Origin: Acidobacteriaceae bacterium
GTDB lineage: Bacteria > Acidobacteriota > Terriglobia > Terriglobales > Acidobacteriaceae
Reading direction: 5' to 3'
Assembly: GCA_030838305.1 (NCBI GenBank)
Contig: JAUTWY010000414.1
Coordinates: forward strand, 1 to 7,338
Length of the DNA stretch: 7,338 nucleotides
The position numbers and the translations under genes are program-made. Of this stretch, positions 1 to 4,465 are shown piece by piece. The notes under the pieces are model-generated. The model did not search any database. It was not told where the DNA came from and saw only the letters and a program-made list of their open reading frames with translations. How positions within the stretch are numbered: the stretch's first letter is position 1; each line of letters begins with the position of its first letter.

Positions 1-103
1 AAGAAGATGAAGTGGCTGCCTGACGTGTGATCCGTTCAGTTCTAGAAATCAGTTCTAGAAAGCGGATGACCTAGCGCGGTTTGATAGCAGGCAGTTTTGG
101 CAC
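1..103 (-). pseudogene. hicA: hicA-like toxin pseudogene, cut by window edge
   Basis: Reading the minus strand from a GTG at 103, the sequence translates as VPKLPAIKPR, then a TAG stop (71-73), then VIRFLEL. This matches the N-terminus of HicA mRNA interferases, usually KLPxxKPREVIRxLExxGF, with the Glu codon (probably GAG) turned into TAG. After FLEL the frame is lost at a 13-bp tandem duplication (36-61). The conserved GSH motif that carries the family's catalytic histidine can still be read as GSHFIF at 1-20, but in another frame. Functional HicA is a small dsRBD-like RNase that cleaves mRNA and is neutralised by HicB. Here at least three lesions make it non-functional. It lies 110 nt downstream of intact hicB on the same strand, a longer gap than usual for a hic pair. 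The C-terminal half lies outside the window. Identification rests on motif recognition, not on a search. Confidence 0.8.
36..61. repeat. 13-bp perfect tandem duplication inside hicA remnant
   Basis: The unit TCAGTTCTAGAAA occurs twice head to tail (36-48 and 49-61). Thirteen is not a multiple of three, so the duplication shifts the reading frame of the hicA remnant. It looks like a replication-slippage event. Confidence 0.9.
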
Positions 104-213
104 ATCACACTTATATCAAGCGCGAAAGCTATAAAACCAGCGGTAACAGTAGGCCATAGGAAAAAGTGGAAAACTTCCTGAACGTGCCGTCCTTTCAGGG
201 AGTTTGCCTGACG

Positions 214-453
214 CTAGCGCGAATATTCCAAACCCAACGATGCGACGAGTGTGTCTTCGTCAGTGGGAACGGGATCTTTGTGCTTGCGAAGGCTGGAGAT
301 GTATCCAGACATGGCGTCCCGAGCCATCTCCCGAGCTTCGTCCACTGTTCGGCCGTAGGTGACGCAGCCAGGTAGAGCGGGAACGAGGGCAGCATAGCCG
401 CCTTCGGGTTCCGGTCGGAGCATGATGTTGCAGCGGTAGCGTGCTTTTGCCAT
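214..453 (-). CDS. hicB: HicB family antitoxin
   Basis: A 79-residue protein starting at ATG 453. It has the compact HicB-like fold signature: a strand with YRCNIMLRPEPEGGY, then ALVPALPGCVTYGRTVDEA, then a helix REMARDAMSGYISSLRKHKD and a short acidic tail ending LEYSR. The 'PxLPGCVTxGxTxxEAxxxAxxAI' pattern is the hallmark of the partial RNase-H-like HicB domain that binds and blocks HicA toxin. No C-terminal ribbon-helix-helix or helix-turn-helix DNA-binding domain is present, so this is the short HicB type. The length is normal and no key motif is lost. The expected partner downstream is a broken hicA, so the antitoxin is probably an orphan that may retain a role in neutralising other HicA copies or simply be decaying. 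No convincing Shine-Dalgarno sequence precedes the start. Its ATG shares the palindrome CATG with an ATG on the opposite strand. Confidence 0.87.
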   Translation of the reverse strand: MAKARYRCNIMLRPEPEGGYAALVPALPGCVTYGRTVDEAREMARDAMSGYISSLRKHKDPVPTDEDTLVASLGLEYSR

Positions 454-455
454 GA

Positions 456-465
456 GACTGCAGTC
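456..465. repeat. 10-bp palindrome GACTGCAGTC just upstream of hicB
   Basis: A perfect inverted repeat lies 2 nt upstream of the hicB start codon in the divergent hicB/proS spacer. Many toxin-antitoxin loci are autoregulated through palindromes at this position. This HicB shows no DNA-binding domain, so an operator role is only a possibility. Confidence 0.35.
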
Positions 466-505
466 ATTCCAGCAGGGGTGGGAAGCAGGTCGAAAAGAAA
501 TCCGC

Positions 506-514
506 TGCTACAAT
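506..514 (+). promoter_or_regulatory. Probable extended -10 promoter for proS
   Basis: TGCTACAAT fits an extended -10 element (TGn followed by TACAAT). No good -35 hexamer is seen 16-18 bp upstream, which is typical of extended -10 promoters. Transcription would start near 521 and give a leader of about 65 nt to the ATG at 587. The upstream in-frame ATG at 452 would then lie outside the transcript, which supports the shorter start. Confidence 0.5.
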
Positions 515-586
515 AACAGATTCCAGAATGGGCTCGGCGAGACCAGGGTCGCAGTGCTCGCAACTCGGTACACGGTACTCAACTCT

Positions 587-2356
587 ATGCATCGTTGGTC
601 AGAACTCTTCATTCCTACCCTGCGCGAGGCGCCGGCGGACGCGGATGTTGCCAGCCACAAGTTTCTGGTGCGGGCGGGCTATATCCGGCAGCTGGCGGCG
701 GGCATCTACTCGTATCTTTTTCTGGGCAACCGGTCATTCAACAAGATCATGGGCATCGTGCGCCAGGAGATGGACAAGATCGGCCAGGAGTTTTTTCTGC
801 CGGTGCTGCATCCGCGCGAGATTTGGGAGGCCAGTGGGCGCTGGGCGTTGATGGGCGACAACCTGTTTCGCCTGAAAGATCGCAAGGGCGCCGACCTGTG
901 TCTGGGCTTTACCGCAGAAGAACTCATGACGGAGATCGCGCGCAGAGAACTGCGCAGCTATAAGCAGCTTCCGCAGATTTGGTACCAGATCGCTCCGAAG
1001 TTTCGGGACGAGCCGCGGCCGAAGTCCGGCCTGCTGCGGGTGCGGCAGTTCATGATGAAGGATGCGTACTCGTTCGACATTGACGCCGCGGGGCTCGACG
1101 TTTCCTACAAGAAACATTACGACACCTACCGCCGCATCTTCGACCGCTGCGGATTGAAGTACATGGTGGTGGAGGCGGATTCGGGCGCGATGGGTGGCAA
1201 GGAATCGCACGAGTTCATGGTGCGAACGCCGGCGGGCGAGGATCAGATTGTGAGCTGCGACGGGTGCAATTACGCGGCGAACATTGAGAAGGCGGCGTCG
1301 AAGCTGGAGGCCGTGGAGGATTTGAAGCCCGAAGGCGATGGCAAGCCGCTCGAGGTGCATACTCCCGGACAGAAGACGATTGAAGATGTGGCGCGGTTTC
1401 TGGGAGTCTCGCCCAAGAACAAGATCAAAACGCTGGCTTTGATGGCTGATGAGAAAGACGAAAAGACCGGCAAGGTAAAGTCGCGAGCGATTGTGGTGCT
1501 GATGCGCGGCGATCATCAGTTGAACGAGGCGAAGCTGAACGGAGCTGTGGGGCAAGCGACGCGCCCGATGGATGAGAACGAGATCAAGGCGCTGTTTAAA
1601 TCTCCTGCCGGATATTTGGGGCCGATTGGGATTGAGTGGGCAAAGGACACGAAGAAAGATGCAGCGCTTCCGGTGCTGTTAGTCGATAAAGCCCTCGAAG
1701 GCCGAGCGAACCTGATCGCCGGCGCAAATAAAGAGGATTACCACCTGAAGAACCTCACGCCGGGGAAAGATTTTCATCCCACGGCTTTCGCGGATATGCG
1801 AGCGGTCACGGCGGGCGAAGGGTGCCCGAATTGCGGGAAGGCGTTGCGCATCGATACGGCGGTCGAGATTGGCCACATTTTCAAACTCGGCGAACGCTAT
1901 ACCCAGAAAATGGGCGCGCGTGTGCTCGACAAAAACGGTAAGGAAGTAACGCCGATTATGGGCAGCTACGGTATTGGGATTGAGCGCATTCTGACTGCGG
2001 CAGTCGAACAGAGCAACGATGAGAATGGCTTCTGGCTGCCGCCCTCGATTGCCCCGTTTGAGATTGTGGTCACTCCTACGAACGTGAAAGACGAAACTTT
2101 GCTGAAAGCGGCCATTGATATTGCGGCGCACCTGGAATCGGCTGGGTTTGACGTCATCCTCGACGATCGCAACGAGCGGCCCGGAGTGAAGTTCAAGGAT
2201 GCCGATCTGGTCGGCATCCCGTACCGGGTCACGGTCGGGAACAAGGTTACCGAAGGTACTGTGGAAGTGGTTCTACGCTCGACTCGAGAAGTACGCGATG
2301 TTACGATCGCGGCGGTAGTGGATCATTTTCAAGGAACGCTGCGAGCCCAGGCCTGA
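587..2356 (+). CDS. proS: Prolyl-tRNA synthetase, bacterial type with editing domain
   Basis: A 589-residue class II synthetase that charges tRNA-Pro with proline in the cytoplasm. It starts with the family's characteristic MHRWSELFIPTLREAPADA. Motif 2 is FRDEPRPKSGLLRVRQF (139-155) followed by MKDAYSFD. The INS (YbaK-like) editing domain, which clears Ala-tRNA-Pro, spans roughly 225-405; K281 in IKTLAL matches the editing lysine (E. coli K279) by motif. Motif 3 is GSYGIGIERIL (459-469). The anticodon-binding domain occupies about 490-589. Two CxxC pairs (C224/C227 and C413/C416) could bind zinc, as seen in some bacterial ProRS. The proline-binding loop reads GFTAEE rather than the common PTHEE. 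The frame stays open back to ATG 452, but those 45 residues resemble nothing in the family and overlap the hicB start, so 587 is preferred. No Shine-Dalgarno is evident. Length fits the family (about 570-590). Confidence 0.97.
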   Translation: MHRWSELFIPTLREAPADADVASHKFLVRAGYIRQLAAGIYSYLFLGNRSFNKIMGIVRQEMDKIGQEFFLPVLHPREIWEASGRWALMGDNLFRLKDRKGADLCLGFTAEELMTEIARRELRSYKQLPQIWYQIAPKFRDEPRPKSGLLRVRQFMMKDAYSFDIDAAGLDVSYKKHYDTYRRIFDRCGLKYMVVEADSGAMGGKESHEFMVRTPAGEDQIVSCDGCNYAANIEKAASKLEAVEDLKPEGDGKPLEVHTPGQKTIEDVARFLGVSPKNKIKTLALMADEKDEKTGKVKSRAIVVLMRGDHQLNEAKLNGAVGQATRPMDENEIKALFKSPAGYLGPIGIEWAKDTKKDAALPVLLVDKALEGRANLIAGANKEDYHLKNLTPGKDFHPTAFADMRAVTAGEGCPNCGKALRIDTAVEIGHIFKLGERYTQKMGARVLDKNGKEVTPIMGSYGIGIERILTAAVEQSNDENGFWLPPSIAPFEIVVTPTNVKDETLLKAAIDIAAHLESAGFDVILDDRNERPGVKFKDADLVGIPYRVTVGNKVTEGTVEVVLRSTREVRDVTIAAVVDHFQGTLRAQA

Positions 2357-2362
2357 AATCAG

Positions 2363-2380
2363 CGCCGCAGGCTAGCGGCG
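2363..2380 (+). other. GC hairpin between proS and the membrane-protein gene
   Basis: CGCCGC (2363-2368) pairs perfectly with GCGGCG (2375-2380) around a 6-nt loop. Only three Ts follow, so it is not a convincing intrinsic terminator. It more likely affects mRNA stability or processing between two linked genes, or is a short dispersed palindrome. Confidence 0.5.
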
Positions 2381-2393
2381 GCAGTTTGGGCTT

Positions 2394-2750
2394 ATGCAAA
2401 CCATTAAGTTAATCATCGGGCTTCTGGCAATCGTTGCCGTGGTCCTAGCCCTGTTTCAAATTGCTCCGCCCATCATGACCAATTACAGCTTTCAGGACGA
2501 CCTGAAAACGATTGTCTTAATGGACGGGACGAGTCCGCAAAAAACCGACGAAGACATCCGCAACGATGTGCTCCGAAAGGCCAAGGAGCACGAACTGCCG
2601 ATCGAAGGCAGGCAAGTGAAGGTGCAGCGGCTCAATATGCCTGGTCTGGCTGGCGTCTATGTCGCGGCTGATTATGATGTGACCATCAGCCTACCGGGAT
2701 ATTCCTTCGATATGCACTTCAATCCCAACAGCGGAAATAAAGGGTTCTAA
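2394..2750 (+). CDS. Small single-pass membrane protein, unknown function
   Basis: A 118-residue protein not assigned to a named family. Residues 1-5 are a short start with one Lys. Residues about 6-24 (LIIGLLAIVAVVLALFQIA) are an uninterrupted hydrophobic helix, either a membrane anchor or an uncleaved signal. The rest (30-118) is polar and mixed alpha/beta: a helix around 53-67 (DEDIRNDVLRKAKEH), then strands VKVQRL, GVYVAADYDVTISL and YSFDMHF. There is no cysteine, so it is not a lipoprotein. The architecture of a short anchor plus a small extracytoplasmic domain recalls DUF4845-like proteins, but this is a loose resemblance. It begins 37 nt after proS on the same strand and is probably read from the proS promoter. 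No clear Shine-Dalgarno is present. The uniform base composition and clean start argue that it is a real gene. Confidence 0.8.
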   Translation: MQTIKLIIGLLAIVAVVLALFQIAPPIMTNYSFQDDLKTIVLMDGTSPQKTDEDIRNDVLRKAKEHELPIEGRQVKVQRLNMPGLAGVYVAADYDVTISLPGYSFDMHFNPNSGNKGF

Positions 2751-2756
2751 GATCAG

Positions 2757-2769
2757 TGGTCAGTGACCA
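2757..2769. repeat. Short palindrome TGGTCAgTGACCA
   Basis: Six-bp arms around a single base, 6 nt after the stop of the 118-aa gene, embedded in the alternating string cagtggtcagtgaccagt. It looks like a fragment of a small dispersed intergenic repeat, but this cannot be confirmed from one copy. Confidence 0.4.
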
Positions 2770-2855
2770 GTCAAGCCTCTGGTAGGATTCGCCACCCGCC
2801 ACCCCCACCACTCATCTCCTCCAACCGGCCGATTACGCTAGTGACATTCGTAACG

Positions 2856-2884
2856 TTGCCATTGGGTTACCTTCCTCCTACTAT
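2856..2884 (+). promoter_or_regulatory. Sigma70-type promoter for propeller lipoprotein gene
   Basis: TTGCCA (2856-2861), a 17-bp spacer and TACTAT (2879-2884) give a good match to -35 and -10 elements at ideal spacing. Transcription would start near 2891, leaving a leader of about 120 nt before the ATG at 3011. Confidence 0.55.
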
Positions 2885-2952
2885 CCGAATAGATGAGAGC
2901 TTTCTCAGGGGCCGCGCTACGCGCAGCACCCTAGAAGGCTCCGGGAGTTTAG

Positions 2953-2965
2953 CTTGAAATTCAAG
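2953..2965. promoter_or_regulatory. Inverted repeat CTTGAAaTTCAAG in leader
   Basis: A perfect palindrome with 6-bp arms around one A, inside the predicted 5' leader of the lipoprotein gene, 45 nt before its start. It could be a dimeric repressor site. No regulator gene is nearby to support this. Confidence 0.3.
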
Positions 2966-3010
2966 TCCAGGATGTGTTGCGAGAGTGTGAAGCCAAGTCG
3001 GAGGCAGTTC

Positions 3011-4219
3011 ATGACGATGCGAGTTCGAGGATTCTTAATGCTGGTTGCGGCGCTGGCAATCGTGGGGCTAGCCAGTTGCGGTCACTACACGTGCGGCGTC
3101 ACCTTTGGCGCTTCCACTTGCAGTCCTTCCGGGCCGGGACTCGGAGGAGGAGGAACGGTTATCTCCGCCAGCACGGCGACCAGCCTGGTGTACTTCGTGA
3201 ACAATAGCAGTGTTGGCGCTGCGGGTTATGCAGGAACGACCTTCGCCCCTTTAAGTTCTTACAGTTCTCCAAGCCTGCCCACGAACTTCGCCGATGTCAT
3301 GGCGCTCGTAAATAAAAAATTCCTATACATTCCGATGGGCGACACAACTATTCAAGGGTTCAGCATCGACCGCCCGACCGGAGCGCTCACCCCCATACCC
3401 GGCAATCCGGTCACGGTGGCCGGCGGAGTTGGAACGGCGGATGGTGCGTGGTCCGATCCTCTGGGCCGATTTCTGTTTGTGGGAAGCGAGGGATTCGCGG
3501 ACATCTGGGTCTTTCAGATCGACCCCACAACTGGAGCTCTGACTGCGACCGCGGGCTCGCCGTTCACCACAGGACTGTCGTCGGCAGATATCATGACCGT
3601 CGATGCCAGCGGCAAATTCCTCTATGTAGGACAAGGTTCGGTTTCTTCGGGCGTCGCCGGCTTCTCGATTGATCAATCAACCGGCACGTCCACGTCAGGC
3701 GCGCTCACTCCACTGGCAGGCAGTCCGTTCAGCCTCGCGGTTGCTCAGATTCATGCCAGCCCCACGGGAGAGTTTCTTCTCGGAGTGGCGGAGATACAGG
3801 ATGCGGGTGCAGGTCTTCAGGCGACCGATCAGCATATTTACGTGTACTCCATCGATCCAGTAACCGGCGCTCCAACTGCTGTCGGTTCGCCCTTCGCGAC
3901 CACGATGGCGCCATTTGATTTTGCAATATCGCCCAACGGGCAGTTTGTTTATACGGTCGGGACGGCTGTCAATACGACTACGCCCAGCCCCATCGAAGGC
4001 TTTCAAATGGATGCGACTACCGGATTGCTAACGCCGCTCACGGTGTCGCCGTTCACTTCGCTGCTAACTCCATCGCAATGCGAATTCGACCAGGGTGGCA
4101 CAGCGTTGGTCTGCTTGGATTCTTCGCTGACGGTTCTTACCGCCAGTCCTTCCAACGGATCGCTGTCACATGCCGCGGATCTCGGTCTTGGCGGGACGCC
4201 TTTCGCAACGACGGACTAA
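3011..4219 (+). CDS. Lactonase-like beta-propeller lipoprotein
   Basis: A 402-residue secreted lipoprotein. Residues 1-23 form a lipoprotein signal (MTMRVR, then a hydrophobic stretch) ending in lipobox LASC with the lipidated Cys at 23. A Gly/Ser/Thr-rich linker (about 40-58) follows. The remainder is built from degenerate repeats of about 50-70 residues sharing 'F.ID..TG.LTP..GSPF': GFSIDRPTGALTPI at 116, VFQIDPTTGALTAT at 167, GFSIDQSTG at 217, VYSIDPVTGAPTAV at 278 and GFQMDATTGLLTPL at 330, plus a weaker last copy near 376. Between them run 'G.FLYV' strands. This is the blade pattern of the lactonase/YVTN-type propellers (6-phosphogluconolactonase-like fold). No enzymatic activity can be inferred; such proteins in acidobacteria are usually uncharacterised. 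The start at 3011 is chosen because GGAGG (3000-3004) lies 6 nt upstream and the signal peptide begins there; an upstream in-frame TTG at 2954 lacks these. A terminator follows 64 nt after the stop. Confidence 0.88.
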   Translation: MTMRVRGFLMLVAALAIVGLASCGHYTCGVTFGASTCSPSGPGLGGGGTVISASTATSLVYFVNNSSVGAAGYAGTTFAPLSSYSSPSLPTNFADVMALVNKKFLYIPMGDTTIQGFSIDRPTGALTPIPGNPVTVAGGVGTADGAWSDPLGRFLFVGSEGFADIWVFQIDPTTGALTATAGSPFTTGLSSADIMTVDASGKFLYVGQGSVSSGVAGFSIDQSTGTSTSGALTPLAGSPFSLAVAQIHASPTGEFLLGVAEIQDAGAGLQATDQHIYVYSIDPVTGAPTAVGSPFATTMAPFDFAISPNGQFVYTVGTAVNTTTPSPIEGFQMDATTGLLTPLTVSPFTSLLTPSQCEFDQGGTALVCLDSSLTVLTASPSNGSLSHAADLGLGGTPFATTD

Positions 4220-4282
4220 AAAATGAGAGGCTAAACTCGGCCATCAGGGCCGTGAAGAAGAACGATGAAGGTTGATCTCCTG

Positions 4283-4317
4283 GAGACCCGTTAGTGCCGC
4301 GGGTCTCTTTCTTTTGT
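4283..4317 (+). terminator. Rho-independent terminator
   Basis: GAGACCCG (4283-4290) pairs perfectly with CGGGTCTC (4300-4307) across a 9-nt loop and is followed directly by TTTCTTTTGT. It ends the lipoprotein transcript and insulates the downstream PBP gene. Confidence 0.88.
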
Positions 4318-4327
4318 ACTGTGGAGT

Positions 4328-4333
4328 TACAAT
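4328..4333 (+). promoter_or_regulatory. Candidate -10 element for the PBP gene
   Basis: TACAAT, the same hexamer as before proS, lies just after the terminator. No clear -35 is seen because the expected position falls in the terminator's T-tract. Transcription would begin near 4340, exactly where the complementary leader segments start. Confidence 0.4.
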
Positions 4334-4341
4334 AAGACATT

Positions 4342-4426
4342 CCTTTTGGCCGCCGCATTTTCTAGTTGTCGTCCAAAAGGGCAGGGATTCGACGGCGGCT
4401 GAAACCTTTTCGCGCGTCCCGCCGTC
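4342..4426 (+). promoter_or_regulatory. Structured leader of PBP gene, possible pseudoknot or two-state RNA
   Basis: Three perfect complementarities lie in 85 nt. CCTTTTGG (4342-4349) pairs with CCAAAAGG (4373-4380). GCCGCCG (4349-4355) pairs with CGGCGGC (4393-4399). GACGGCGG (4391-4398) pairs with CCGCCGTC (4419-4426). The first two are interleaved in the order A-B-A'-B', which is pseudoknot topology. The second and third compete for the same strand (4393-4398), so two alternative folds are possible. The segment lies between a terminator with a candidate -10 and the GTG start at 4466. It matches no riboswitch class that I recognise. Some of the GC-rich pairing could be chance. Confidence 0.4.
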
Positions 4427-4465
4427 TGAGTAGGGAGTTGCAGTTCACCGCGGTTCGCCAAAAAC

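Noticed and set aside
166..375. 69-codon plus-strand frame opposite hicB.
   Set aside because: It overlaps the recognisable HicB antitoxin in antisense and shows no family similarity.
734..1555. 273-codon open frame antisense to proS.
   Set aside because: Same reasoning: His/Arg/Leu-rich shadow of a conserved gene, without its own start signals.
2763..2957. 64-codon frame in the spacer before the lipoprotein gene.
   Set aside because: It starts with GTG inside a palindrome, begins with a low-complexity Pro run, has no ribosome binding site and runs through the predicted promoter.
4238..4252. CGGCC-ATCAG-GGCCG hairpin after the lipoprotein stop.
   Set aside because: Only five bp and no T-run. 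The clear terminator at 4283-4317 accounts for the 3' end.
4265..4294. Nine-residue mini-ORF (MKVDLLETR) overlapping the terminator's left arm, like an attenuation leader peptide.
   Set aside because: No run of regulatory codons and only a weak purine-rich sequence upstream. The terminator is well explained as the end of the lipoprotein gene, and the PBP gene appears to have its own -10 element.
4384..4395. GGGATTCGACGG resembles the conserved 5' segment of tmRNA (ssrA).
   Set aside because: No tag reading frame, no acceptor-stem partner and no T-arm/CCA-like 3' end fit in the 70 nt before the PBP gene. The similarity is a short chance match.
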